From the NCBI RefSeq assembly GCF_900103715.1, contig NZ_FNHL01000002.1:806001-870000 (forward strand): DNA of 64,000 nucleotides, written 5' to 3'. The DNA comes from Halogranum gelatinilyticum. Lineage in GTDB: Archaea; Halobacteriota; Halobacteria; Halobacteriales; Haloferacaceae. A program made the translations under genes and the position numbers. The notes below the pieces were generated by a model. That model saw nothing but the letters and a program-made list of their open reading frames with translations, was not told where the DNA came from and did not search any database. Shown here piece by piece: positions 26,788 to 35,438 of this stretch. Position 1 is the first letter of the stretch, and every line of letters starts with the position of its first letter.

Positions 26788-27669
26788 TCAGTTCTCTTCT
26801 CGACGGCGGCGCAGGGCAGGAATCCGGAACAGCCGCGAGTCGAACCGCTCGGTCCGGAGCAGCCCAACACCGAACGCGACGGCGACGGCGACGGCCGCCC
26901 AGTTGCCGAACCAGGCGTTGATGCCGCCCCACAGGATGACGAAGCTCACGAGGTCGTCAAGCATGAACTCACACGACGAGAGCCGCGCGAGCAGGTCGCC
27001 ACGGTCGAACGCCCAGTCCATGACGACGACGGCCACAGTGGCGGAGAGCACCCAGCCCGCGTAGTTCGACAGCGGAACGCCGTAGAACGCCCCACCCTCG
27101 GGGTAGACCCAGAAGCCGAGCGCGACCGCGCCGGGGTCGAGCACCACGTCCATGAGCAGGACGGTCCCGATGACGACAGGCAGCCGGACGAGGAGCCGCT
27201 CGGCCCGTGGGCCCAAGAGGAGCAAGCAGAGGAGATAGGCGTTCATCACGAGCGGGAGGAAGAACACCGGGAGGGCGGCCGGGATGCCCGCGACCGTCGG
27301 GCCGAGGTCGACGCCGTAGAAGAACTCGCCGTAGGGCCAGCCGGTGTGGACGCCGACGTACTCGATAGTGTAGGCGTAGGCCGCGAGCGCGGCGACGCCA
27401 GCGAGTGCCTTCCTGCCCATCGTCGGGACCACCCCTGCGATGAGCGGCGCGCGCATCACGAGCGTCCCGAAGAGGACGAGGAAGGGGTTGAACGCCAGCG
27501 GCTCGGGCAGCCAACCCATCGCGCTGGCGACGAGCAGGATTGCGCCATTGAGCGGGAAGAACACCGAGATGGTGAAGCGGTTCTCCCGGATGAGGTGGTC
27601 GAGCCGTGCCTCGGCCTCCTTGCGCGTCGACGGGACCGAGCCGAACGCCGAGAGATCGACGTCAGCCAT
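26788..27669 (-). CDS. cruF: Bisanhydrobacterioruberin hydratase CruF
   Basis: Membrane enzyme hydrating the two end groups in the last step to bacterioruberin. 293 residues with about seven membrane segments and the carotenoid-biosynthesis (DUF422) signature: AYAYTIEYVGVHTGWPYGEF (about 98-117), LMDVVLDPGAVALGFW and GVPLSNYAGW. I start at MADVDLSAF, which overlaps the lyeJ stop by eight bases; a start seven codons upstream is also possible. Last gene of crtD-lyeJ-cruF. Confidence 0.93.
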   Translation of the reverse strand: MADVDLSAFGSVPSTRKEAEARLDHLIRENRFTISVFFPLNGAILLVASAMGWLPEPLAFNPFLVLFGTLVMRAPLIAGVVPTMGRKALAGVAALAAYAYTIEYVGVHTGWPYGEFFYGVDLGPTVAGIPAALPVFFLPLVMNAYLLCLLLLGPRAERLLVRLPVVIGTVLLMDVVLDPGAVALGFWVYPEGGAFYGVPLSNYAGWVLSATVAVVVMDWAFDRGDLLARLSSCEFMLDDLVSFVILWGGINAWFGNWAAVAVAVAFGVGLLRTERFDSRLFRIPALRRRREEN

Positions 27670-28495
27670 AGACGACCTCCCAGAGGCCACCGAGCGTCAT
27701 GACCATTCCAACCACCGTGTTGAGCGCGGGATACCACCAGTAGGCGCGGGCGACGTCGACCGACGAGCGGACGATAGCGAAGACGGCGACCGGGTAGGCC
27801 AAGAGGAGCGCGCCCGCCCGCCAGTCGAGCGTTCCGAAGGCGACCGCGGCCGCGAGCCAGCAGGCCGCACAGTACCAGTACGTGCGGGACTCGCCGAGAT
27901 AGGTCGCCGTCGTCCGGATGCCCGCCTCGCGGTCGGGTTCGATGTCGGGGATGGCCGAGAAGGTGTGCATCCCCATCGTCCAGAGCCAGCCGCCCGCGAC
28001 GGCCGCGAGTGGGGGGTTCGTCCCGGCCAGCGCGGCGTAGGCGGCGACGCCCGGCAGGATGTAGAGGCCGTTCGACACCGAGTCGAGGAAAGGCGTCGTC
28101 TTGAACCGTAGCGGCGGCGCGCTGTACTGGACGCCGAGGACGAAGAAGCCGGCCAGCCACGGCCACGCGACGGGCGGCGTGATGGCGAACGTCGCAAGCC
28201 CGAGCAGGCCGCTGGCGACGACGGCCGCGGGAACGAGCAGCCCGCCGCCGTAGCGGACCTCCTTCTCGTCTTTCTTCGGGTTCGCCTCGTCGACGTCGGC
28301 GTCGAAGACGTCGTTGACGCCGTAGAGCAGCACGTTCGCTGGGAGCAGGAAGTAGGCGAAGAGCGCGACGGCGACGGGCGCGAAGAGGTCACTGGGCGTC
28401 TCGGCCGCGAACGCGACGCCGACGACGACAGGCCCCGCCAGATAGAGCCAGAACCGCGGCCGCGAGAGCTTCAGCAGATACCGGAGTCCAGTCAT
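27662..28495 (-). CDS. lyeJ: Lycopene elongase/hydratase (UbiA-type prenyltransferase)
   Basis: Adds C5 isoprenyl units to both ends of lycopene, building the C50 bacterioruberin skeleton. 277 residues with eight or so membrane helices. UbiA Asp-rich motifs are visible: YGVNDVFDADVDEANPKK (about 57-74) and DIEPDREAGIRTTA. The start is MTGLRYLLKLSRPRFW. It begins ten bases after crtD ends and overlaps cruF. Confidence 0.93.
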   Translation of the reverse strand: MTGLRYLLKLSRPRFWLYLAGPVVVGVAFAAETPSDLFAPVAVALFAYFLLPANVLLYGVNDVFDADVDEANPKKDEKEVRYGGGLLVPAAVVASGLLGLATFAITPPVAWPWLAGFFVLGVQYSAPPLRFKTTPFLDSVSNGLYILPGVAAYAALAGTNPPLAAVAGGWLWTMGMHTFSAIPDIEPDREAGIRTTATYLGESRTYWYCAACWLAAAVAFGTLDWRAGALLLAYPVAVFAIVRSSVDVARAYWWYPALNTVVGMVMTLGGLWEVVYG

Positions 28496-28505
28496 CCTCC
28501 GGTCC

Positions 28506-30113
28506 TCACTCTGCCGGGGTGGTCTTGCCCACCGCTTCGGCGGTCAGCCGCCCGCTGATGAGACACATCGGGACGCCGATGCCGGGCGTCGTGAACGAGC
28601 CGGTGAAGTACAGCCCGTCGACGGTCTGCGAGACGTGCGGCGGCCGGAGCAGGGCGGTCTGCGTCAGGGTGTGAGCGAGACCGAGGGCGGTCCCCTGCTC
28701 GCTGTTGTAGCGGTCGGCGAAGTCGTTGACACAGAAGCTCTCTTCGAGGACGATTCGGTCGCGGAGGTCGACGCCGGTGTTCTCGGCGATGTCGTCGAGG
28801 ACGAGGTCGCGGTACTCCTGGCGAATTTCAGGGGTGTCCTCCAGCCCGGCGGCGATGGGGACGAGCGCGAACAGGTTCGAATGTCCCTCGGGGGCGACGG
28901 TGTCGTCGGTCTTCGAGGGGACACAGAGGTAGTACGCGGGGTCGTCGGGCCACTCGGGGTTCTCGAAGATACGGTCGAAATGGTCGTCCCAGTCGGTCGG
29001 CAACACGAGCGTGTGGTGTTCCAACTCCTCGACGTCGCCCTCGACGCCGAGATACAGCAGGAAGGCCGAAGGGGCGTAGGTTCGCGAATCCCAGTAGTCG
29101 GCACTATACTGGCGTTTCTCCGGGGGCAGCAGTTCCTGTTCGGTGTGGGCGTAGTCGGCGTCGCTAACGACGAGGTCCGCGAGATACTCCTCCTCGTCGG
29201 TGCGGACGACGAAGCCGCCACGACGGCCTCTGATCTGCTGCACTTCGGCGTCGGTGTGGAACGTCACGCCGAGTTCTTCCGCGAGGTCGACCATGCCGTC
29301 GACGACGGCCCCGAGTCCGCCCTCGGGGTAGTAGACGCCGAGGTTGAAGTCGACGTGGCTCATGAGGTTGTAGAGCGCGGGGGTGTTGGTCGGCGCGCCG
29401 CCGAGGAAAACCAGCGTGTACTGCATGATCTGCTGGAGCTTCGGATGGTCGAAGTACTGCTCGACGTGCCGTTGCATCGAGCCGACGAGCGACAGCCCCC
29501 AGGCGTGGCGCATCACGTCGGTGTCGATGTAGTCGGTCAGCTTCGGCCGGTCGGTGTAGACGAAGTGGTCCATCCCGATCTGGTAGTTGCGCTTCGACTT
29601 CACCAGATAGTCGTCGAAGGCGTCGGCCGCGCCGGGTTCGTACGCCTCGAACGTTTTCCGGTTCTCGTCGAGGTCTTGGACCATGTCGACGCGGTCGCCG
29701 TCTTTGAAGAAGATTCGGTAGTGGGGGTCGAGCCGGGTGAGTCCGTAGTACTCGGAGGGGTGTTTGCCGAAGTCGGCGAAGAAGTGCTCGAAGACGTCGG
29801 GCATCAGATACCACGACGGGCCCATGTCGAACCGGAAGCCGTCGCGTTCCAGGCGGCTGGCCCGGCCGCCGAGCTGTTCGTTCTTCTCCAGGACCGTGAC
29901 GTCGGCCCCGGCCTGTGCGAGATAGCAGGCCGTCGACAGCCCGCCGAAGCCGCTGCCGACGACGACGACGGATTTCCCGTCGACGCCGCCGAGGTCGGCC
30001 GTGAGATGACGCTTCTCGGGGTCGAGTCCCGAGGTACCGTCGAAGTCGTACCGCCGAGAAGTGTCAGCAGAGACTGACGAAGAGCTACTCTCGTAGCCAG
30101 AGACCGAATCCAT
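28506..30113 (-). CDS. crtD: Carotenoid 3,4-desaturase (CrtI/CrtD-type)
   Basis: FAD-dependent desaturase in the conversion of lycopene derivatives to bacterioruberin. After about 48 residues of Ser-rich N-terminus comes the dinucleotide fold VVVVGSGFGGLSTACYLA and VLEKNEQLGGRASRLERDGF, and near the C-terminus GLYFTGSFTTPGIGVPMCL. 535 residues. Neighbours lyeJ and cruF make CrtD more likely than the phytoene desaturase CrtI, to which it is closely related. A Shine-Dalgarno AAGGAGGTG lies just before the ATG. Confidence 0.92.
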   Translation of the reverse strand: MDSVSGYESSSSSVSADTSRRYDFDGTSGLDPEKRHLTADLGGVDGKSVVVVGSGFGGLSTACYLAQAGADVTVLEKNEQLGGRASRLERDGFRFDMGPSWYLMPDVFEHFFADFGKHPSEYYGLTRLDPHYRIFFKDGDRVDMVQDLDENRKTFEAYEPGAADAFDDYLVKSKRNYQIGMDHFVYTDRPKLTDYIDTDVMRHAWGLSLVGSMQRHVEQYFDHPKLQQIMQYTLVFLGGAPTNTPALYNLMSHVDFNLGVYYPEGGLGAVVDGMVDLAEELGVTFHTDAEVQQIRGRRGGFVVRTDEEEYLADLVVSDADYAHTEQELLPPEKRQYSADYWDSRTYAPSAFLLYLGVEGDVEELEHHTLVLPTDWDDHFDRIFENPEWPDDPAYYLCVPSKTDDTVAPEGHSNLFALVPIAAGLEDTPEIRQEYRDLVLDDIAENTGVDLRDRIVLEESFCVNDFADRYNSEQGTALGLAHTLTQTALLRPPHVSQTVDGLYFTGSFTTPGIGVPMCLISGRLTAEAVGKTTPAE

Positions 30114-30150
30114 GGCACCTCCTTAGGCCGTGGGAAGCATAAAACGACTG
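30114..30150 (-). promoter_or_regulatory. Promoter and ribosome binding site of crtD-lyeJ-cruF
   Basis: On the minus strand CGTTTTATGC (about 30137-30146) is TATA-like and is followed after some 20 bases by AAGGAGGTG and the ATG. The short leader with Shine-Dalgarno contrasts with the leaderless-looking genes elsewhere. Confidence 0.55.
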
Positions 30151-30257
30151 ACCTACCCACGGGGCTGCCGCCACCGACGTTGCGGGCGGCCGAAGCCGGG
30201 AGCCGGAGTCCCACACGGACACAACGCTCATGCGTCCGACCCGAGTCGGTAGGAGAC

Positions 30258-31283
30258 GTGCTCGAAATCGACGGCGGCGACGGCGGCGGCCAGATCCTCC
30301 GAACGGCACTCGCGCTGTCGATGGTGACCGACACGCCCGTCGAAGTCACCGACATCCGGGGGTCGCGGTCGACGCCCGGTCTCCGGCCACAGCATCTCGC
30401 GGGCGTCCGCGTCGCCGAGGCGGTCAGCGACGCCGACGTGTCGGCTGTCGAGGTCGGCGCGACCGACCTCACCTTCGTCCCCGACGAACCCAGCGGCGGC
30501 GACTACCACGCCGACATCGGCACGGCGGGCAGCGTCACCCTCCTCTTCGAGACCGTCCTCCCGCTCGCGACGACGCTCGACGAGCCGCTGACGCTGGCCG
30601 CGACGGGTGGCACCGACGTCAAGTGGTCGCCGACGGCCGCGTACTACGAGCGAGTGAAGCTCCCGTTGCTCGCACGGTTCGGTCTCGATGCGGCCGTTAC
30701 GCTCCACCACAGCGGCTTCTATCCGGCCGGTGGGGGCGAGGCGACGCTCCGGCTCGCGCCCTCGTCGCTCTCGGCTCTCGACCTGACGGCACGCGGTCCG
30801 CTGGAGCGGGTCGTCGTTCACTCGAAGGCCAGCACGTCGCTGGAGAACAAGTCCGTGGCAGTGCGGCAGGCGGCGGCCGCCGAGAAACGACTGTCGAGTC
30901 TCGGCGTCGACTACGCCGTTGAGCAGCCTGTTTACGTTCCGGCAACGTCGCCGGGGTCGGCACTGTTACTCGAAGCGCGGTACGCCGAGAGTGTCGTCGG
31001 CTTCGACGCGCTCGGCGAACGCGGGAAATCCTCCGAACAGGTGGCCGACGAGGCCGTGGACGCGTTCGAGGCGTTCACGGCCACCGACGCCGCCGTCGAC
31101 GAGCAGCTGGCCGACCAAGTGATGCTCCCGCTGGCGCTCGCGGGGGGCGAGGTGCGGATTCCGCGCGTCACGGCCCACGTACGGACGAACCTCGCCGCCG
31201 TCCAGGCGTTCGGACTCGACCTCTCGCTGTCGGAAGCGAGCGACGGGACCGCGCTCCTGACTGCTCCCGGCTACGATTCATGA
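30258..31283 (+). CDS. rtcA: RNA 3'-terminal-phosphate cyclase
   Basis: ATP-dependent conversion of RNA 3'-phosphate to a 2',3'-cyclic phosphate. It begins LEIDGGDGGGQILRTALALS, the family N-terminus, and contains GFYPAGGGEATLRL (about 155) and the C-terminal AHVRTNLAAVQAF, whose His is the adenylylated residue in this family. I start at a GTG with AGGAG three to seven bases before it; an upstream in-frame ATG adds an implausible Arg-rich tail. 341 residues, standard. Confidence 0.92.
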   Translation: MLEIDGGDGGGQILRTALALSMVTDTPVEVTDIRGSRSTPGLRPQHLAGVRVAEAVSDADVSAVEVGATDLTFVPDEPSGGDYHADIGTAGSVTLLFETVLPLATTLDEPLTLAATGGTDVKWSPTAAYYERVKLPLLARFGLDAAVTLHHSGFYPAGGGEATLRLAPSSLSALDLTARGPLERVVVHSKASTSLENKSVAVRQAAAAEKRLSSLGVDYAVEQPVYVPATSPGSALLLEARYAESVVGFDALGERGKSSEQVADEAVDAFEAFTATDAAVDEQLADQVMLPLALAGGEVRIPRVTAHVRTNLAAVQAFGLDLSLSEASDGTALLTAPGYDS

Positions 31284-31407
31284 GTCTGGTCACGATTCCT
31301 GACTCCCAGTGACGACGAGTGAGCGCGCGAGACGGCCGCCCGGACGCTCCCAGAATGTGTGACAGACTACCAACTCGTTCTTGTCCGTCGGCTGCGTATC
31401 CCCTGTC

Positions 31408-32583
31408 ATGGCTCTCTCCGACGAAGTCGCCCTCATCGACGCCGCCCGGACTCCCCACGGCAGCTTTCTTGGGTCGCTCACCGACCACTCGGCGGTCGAC
31501 CTCGGAGCCGTCGCTTTGGAGGGGCTGTTCGAGCGAACCGACGTCGACCCGGACCTCGTCGACTGGGTCGGGCTCGGCCACGCGATTCAGGCAGGTCTCG
31601 GCCAGGCACCCGCCAGACAGGCCGTCCTGAACGCCGGGCTGCCGAAGACGGTGCCCGCGACGACGATCAACGAGGCGTCCGGCTCGGGACTGCGGGCCAT
31701 CGCGCTCGGCGCGGACAGACTCGTCGCCGGGAGTCGCGAATTCGTCGTCGCCGGGGGGATGGAGTCGATGTCGAACGCGCCGTTCGTCCTCGGTGGGATG
31801 CGCGCGGGGCGACGGTACGGCGACGCGGAACTCGTGGACTCGATGATTCGCGACGGGCTGTGGGACCTCACGAACGACGCCCACATGGGCGAGTTGACCG
31901 AGGCACTGGTCGACCGCGTCGGGATGTCTCGGGAGGCCCAAGACGAGTACGCCCTCCAGAGCCACCAGCGCGCCGCAGCGGCCGTCGAACGCGGGACCTT
32001 CGACGACGAGCTCGTCGCCGTCCCGCTGGGCCACGACGACGTCCTCGACCGCGACGAGGGACCACGCGCGGACACGACGCTGGAGGGGCTGGCGAAGCTC
32101 TCGCCCGCGTTCGCAAAGGACGGGACCATCACCGCGGGCAACGCCTCCGACCTGAGCGACGGCGCGGGCGTCGTCCTCCTCGGGTCGGAGACGGCGACGC
32201 TCGATGCGGGATTCGACCCGCTGGCGTGGGTCGTCGACTACCACGTCTCCTACCGGAGTCCGAAGTGGTTCGGGATGGCCGTCGCCGACGCGGTGCAGGG
32301 ACTCCTCCGGGCGAACGGGCTAACCGTCGACGACGTCGACCTCTTCGAGCTGAACGAGGCGTTCGCGGCCCAGATGGTCTACGTCCGCGAACGGCTCGGC
32401 GTGCCGAACGAGAAGCTGAACGTCAACGGCGGAGCCATCGCGCTCGGCCACCCCATCGGCGCGAGCGGCGGGATGCTCACCACGTCGCTGGCGCACGCGA
32501 TGGCCGACCGCGTGGCGACCTACGGCGTCGTCGGCATGAGTATCGGTGGCGGCGGCGGAATCGCGATGCTGTTGCGCCGGTGA
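31408..32583 (+). CDS. Thiolase-family protein with both catalytic cysteines replaced by serine
   Basis: 391 residues with a full bacterial-type thiolase frame: NEAFAAQ (about 314), GHPIGASGG with the catalytic His, and FVVAGGMESMSNAP. In the nucleophile motif, normally N-x-x-C-x-S-G, the sequence is NEASGSGL, and in the C-terminal C-x-G-G motif it is GMSIGGGGG. Both changes (TCC and AGT codons) are one base away from Cys. Acyl transfer by the normal mechanism is therefore doubtful. I recall that haloarchaeal PHA ketothiolases also use Ser as nucleophile, so activity is not excluded. No OB-fold partner gene is adjacent. Start at MALSDEVALIDAAR. Confidence 0.88.
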   Translation: MALSDEVALIDAARTPHGSFLGSLTDHSAVDLGAVALEGLFERTDVDPDLVDWVGLGHAIQAGLGQAPARQAVLNAGLPKTVPATTINEASGSGLRAIALGADRLVAGSREFVVAGGMESMSNAPFVLGGMRAGRRYGDAELVDSMIRDGLWDLTNDAHMGELTEALVDRVGMSREAQDEYALQSHQRAAAAVERGTFDDELVAVPLGHDDVLDRDEGPRADTTLEGLAKLSPAFAKDGTITAGNASDLSDGAGVVLLGSETATLDAGFDPLAWVVDYHVSYRSPKWFGMAVADAVQGLLRANGLTVDDVDLFELNEAFAAQMVYVRERLGVPNEKLNVNGGAIALGHPIGASGGMLTTSLAHAMADRVATYGVVGMSIGGGGGIAMLLRR

Positions 32584-32721
32584 ACGAAGGGGATGGCGAC
32601 GCTGTCGTATCGATGAACGCCAGTGGCACCGAGACGCTCTCGTGTCGGCGAGGAGCCGGAACGCGGCGTAAGACCTCCGAACGCGCCGAAGAGCTATGTC
32701 GATTCGGCCGGTCCACACGGT

Positions 32722-33123
32722 ATGGTCCACGCGTTCGACGACGGCGAGCCGACTCCTATCGAATCCGTCGAAGACATCGACCTCGAACTGCTCCAGCAGG
32801 GGACGATCAGACTCGACAGGTCGCCGCAGCTGCCGCCGCCGACCGAGTGGGGGTTCGGTCTCGAACCGTCGACACTCGGCTTTCCCGACGGTGCGAACCG
32901 GATGTACCGCGACGGCCGGAGCGACGACAGCCTCCAGGTCCGCGAGTACGACGACTACTATCTGATCCAACTCGACCACGCGAACCCGACGGTCGGGGGC
33001 GTGGACAACCTCGTCGCCCACTACGAACTCGACGTCCCGCCGAAGCAGCGACGGCTGTTGGTCGTCGCCGCCGTCGCCGTGGTTCTCGTCGCACTCCTCC
33101 TCGTCTGGCTCCTGTTCGGGTAG
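32722..33123 (+). CDS. Small protein with C-terminal membrane anchor
   Basis: 133 residues: an acidic soluble part (VHAFDDGEPTPIESVEDIDL; a region DDYYLIQLDHANPTVGGVDN) followed by a single membrane helix at about 110-131 (LLVVAAVAVVLVALLLVWLL) near the C-terminus. It is a tail-anchored protein with the bulk probably in the cytoplasm. No family recognised. It lies 138 bases after the thiolase gene. Confidence 0.7.
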   Translation: MVHAFDDGEPTPIESVEDIDLELLQQGTIRLDRSPQLPPPTEWGFGLEPSTLGFPDGANRMYRDGRSDDSLQVREYDDYYLIQLDHANPTVGGVDNLVAHYELDVPPKQRRLLVVAAVAVVLVALLLVWLLFG

Positions 33124-33221
33124 TCGAGAGTGGGACGGGAGCCGGAGGGCGACCCCGACGCTCTCGCTGTCCCGTTCGGCCGAACCGCACGAACGGCTTT
33201 GGCACTCGCCGTGGTACGTGT

Positions 33222-33314
33222 ATGGGTACCATGAACTCAGTCGCGCTCGCGTCCGGTCTCTTCCACGCGAACCGTCGTCCGGACCGGCGGTTCGGTGGGT
33301 GGACGCCGCTATGA
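33222..33314 (+). CDS. Small ORF (30 aa) overlapping the next membrane-protein gene by ATGA
   Basis: Begins MGTMNSVALASGLFHANRRP; the stop TGA overlaps the ATG of the following gene, the arrangement seen for coupled genes in the trp operon. GTGGTACGTG before it is not a clear ribosome binding site. It may be a leader ORF or chance. Confidence 0.3.
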   Translation: MGTMNSVALASGLFHANRRPDRRFGGWTPL

Positions 33315-33703
33315 CCCAGAAGCCGTTGCTCGCGCGGCTCGCTGCCCAGCGCCAACGGCTTCGCGGCGGTCTCGTCGCGACGGTCGGCTTCATCCTCTCG
33401 CCGCTATCGTGGTGGAACGACCTGCTCGTGAACGTCCCGCTGGCAGTCGCGTTCGCGTGGGTCGTCGCGCTCGTCGACTCGCGGCTGTTCGTCCCCGGCG
33501 TCGTCGTCGGCTACTGGCTGACGAACGTCCTCGGGTTCGTCATGCTCCACGTCGGCGCGGAGGGCGCGCTCACGGGGTCGACACCGGCCTACACCCGACG
33601 ACGGCTCGCGCGCGATCTCCTCCTGTCCGTGGGCTACACGCTGCTCGTCGTCCTGCTGCTGTCGCTCGGAATCGTCTCGCTTCCCGCGGGCATCTTCGGG
33701 TAG
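33311..33703 (+). CDS. Small three-helix membrane protein
   Basis: 130 residues. After MTQKPLLARLAAQRQRLRGG come hydrophobic segments near 21-35, 40-62 (LLVNVPLAVAFAWVVALV), 65-82 and 103-125 (LLLSVGYTLLVVLLLSLGIV). The loops are basic on the N-terminal side. No known family. I use the ATG in the ATGA overlap instead of an upstream start that would add an Arg/Pro-rich tail. Its stop is one base from that of the convergent glycosyltransferase. Confidence 0.7.
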   Translation: MTQKPLLARLAAQRQRLRGGLVATVGFILSPLSWWNDLLVNVPLAVAFAWVVALVDSRLFVPGVVVGYWLTNVLGFVMLHVGAEGALTGSTPAYTRRRLARDLLLSVGYTLLVVLLLSLGIVSLPAGIFG

Positions 33704-33704
33704 T

Positions 33705-34748
33705 TCACCGCTCGCCCGTCGAGAGGTCCGAGACCAGCACTTCCAGATCCGCCGACTGGCGCGCGTCGACGACGGCGGCCAGAAGCGAGAAGAAGCCACC
33801 GGCCGCGAGCACGCCGAGGACGAGCCAGCCGTCGACGGTGGCGACCCCGAGCCCGAGCGCGCTCGACAGGAACGCGAGACCGACGACGACCCCCATCAGG
33901 ACGCCGACGCCGCCGAGCGCGTAGTAGAGCACGGTGGGGTGGAACCGCGGGACGACGTACTTCACCTTCAGCCGGTAGAGGAAGTTCCAGAGCAAGAGCA
34001 GCGAGACGGTTCGGATGAAGTTGGGGTAGCTGATGCCGCTTCGCTCGCCGCCGTAGCGCGCCGGATGCGGGACGTCGGCGACGCGGAGGTCGTGGACGTT
34101 CAGCTCCGTCAGGAGGTCGTTGAGGAAGCCGTAGCGTTCGTAGAGACCGTCGAGGTCGATGGTTTCGAGCGCGTGTCGCGAGATCGCGGTGTAGCCGTTC
34201 TGGGAGTCCGAGACGTGCCAGTAGCCGCTGGAGACTCTGGTCAGGAACGTCAGCGTCCAGTTGCCGAACAGCCGCCACGCGCTCATCCCGAGTCGCTCCG
34301 GACTGTCGCGGAGGCGGTTACCCTTCGCGTAGTCAGCCCGACCGTCGACGATGGGGTCGAGGATGCGCGGGAGCACGTCGGGGTCCATCTGGCCGTCGCC
34401 GTTGAGGACCGCGACGACGTCCGCGCCGTCCGCGAGTGCTCGTCGGTAGCCCGTCGTGATGGAGTAGCCGACGCCGCGGTTCTCGGGGTTGCGGATCGCC
34501 GTGACGAACTCGTCGTCGGGCCCGCGCGGACCGTCCATCCCAGCCGAGTCGCCCTCGACGAGCAGTCGGCGGGCCGTGTTGGCTGCGGCCGCGTGGCGTT
34601 GCATCTCCTCGAAGGTGCTGTCGGTCGAACAGTCGTCGACGACGTAGGCACGGTCAACGAACGAGGGGAGCGTGTCGACGACGCCGCCGACGAAGCCCGC
34701 CTCGTTGTACGCCGGGACGACCACCGCGACGGTCTGTCCGCGGTACAT
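33705..34748 (-). CDS. GT2 glycosyltransferase, dolichol-phosphate-sugar synthase type
   Basis: Probably transfers a nucleotide sugar to dolichol phosphate or a lipid-linked glycan at the cytoplasmic face. The GT-A fold shows VAVVVPAYNEAGFVGGVV, VVDDCSTDST and the metal-binding LNGDGQMDP, with GYRRALADGAD between; these resemble DPM1/AglD-type enzymes. The C-terminal hundred residues hold two or three membrane helices (VLYYALGGVGVLMGVVVGL; WLVLGVLAAGGFFSLLAA). 347 residues. It is the leftmost gene of the surface-polysaccharide region. Confidence 0.88.
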   Translation of the reverse strand: MYRGQTVAVVVPAYNEAGFVGGVVDTLPSFVDRAYVVDDCSTDSTFEEMQRHAAAANTARRLLVEGDSAGMDGPRGPDDEFVTAIRNPENRGVGYSITTGYRRALADGADVVAVLNGDGQMDPDVLPRILDPIVDGRADYAKGNRLRDSPERLGMSAWRLFGNWTLTFLTRVSSGYWHVSDSQNGYTAISRHALETIDLDGLYERYGFLNDLLTELNVHDLRVADVPHPARYGGERSGISYPNFIRTVSLLLLWNFLYRLKVKYVVPRFHPTVLYYALGGVGVLMGVVVGLAFLSSALGLGVATVDGWLVLGVLAAGGFFSLLAAVVDARQSADLEVLVSDLSTGER

Positions 34749-35438
34749 CGTCAGGTCCTCCCGGTAGCGTCACTCGTCGTGGGCGGTTCGCTCGTCGGCC
34801 GGGAGAGTAATGTCGTCATTGGTGGACGTACGCTTCGTCGTGACGGAGCGTTGGTATGCGTGAACAGAGCAGTGTCCGTTGCTTTGTTATACGGCCACTT
34901 CTGCGGAACAGCCGGTCCCTACGCGCCGTCGGGGCGTCTACGAGCCGGTCTGTCGCCCGCCGGGGCCACCACTCGCGCCGTCGAACGCGGCGGCGAGCAG
35001 GACCGAGCGATGGGCGGGCATCTCCGGCTCCTGTCGGTTCGACGTGTCAATCAGCGTTGAGAAGACGAGCGAATCCGTACCAGTTATGTGGGGGAGTCAC
35101 AAACCAGCAGCCAACCGCGACGAGCGACGACCGAAAACGGTCGGTCTGTGCAGACTGACTGGCCGAGGAGAGTTTTTTCGGATCCGTCCACAGTCGCCCG
35201 CGTCGCTCCGGGCGCACGGAACACACCACGACACCCCCGCTACGTCGTGCGTAATCCTCGGGTTTATGGCGATTAATCATAACCTTATTTTCTGTTTCTG
35301 ATTCTGACTGTTCAGCCGAAAGAACTGTCTGTTCTTCCAGATAGTCTGGATATTTATGTTATTTTCGAGCCACTATCGTGTAATCTGATACACGTTATTA
35401 TCAGAACATTTATTGAGTGTTTCCCGTAACGGTGGGGT
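34749..35438. other. Long non-coding interval with AT-rich promoter end
   Basis: About 690 bases without a convincing gene. A TTTGTTATAC block at 34883-34892 (GTATAACAAA on the minus strand) may be the TATA element of the leftward glycosyltransferase, leaving a leader of about 110 bases. From about 35260 the sequence turns AT-rich; ACATTTATTG (35406-35415) is placed for a leaderless start of the rightward gene at 35439. Confidence 0.5.

Noticed and set aside
31359-33314. 651-codon open frame over the thiolase and next genes
   Set aside because: Arg-rich frame crossing three real genes; the thiolase reads correctly in another frame.
34749-35438. Small Arg/Ser-rich open frames
   Set aside because: No ribosome binding site, no motif and shadow-like composition on both strands.
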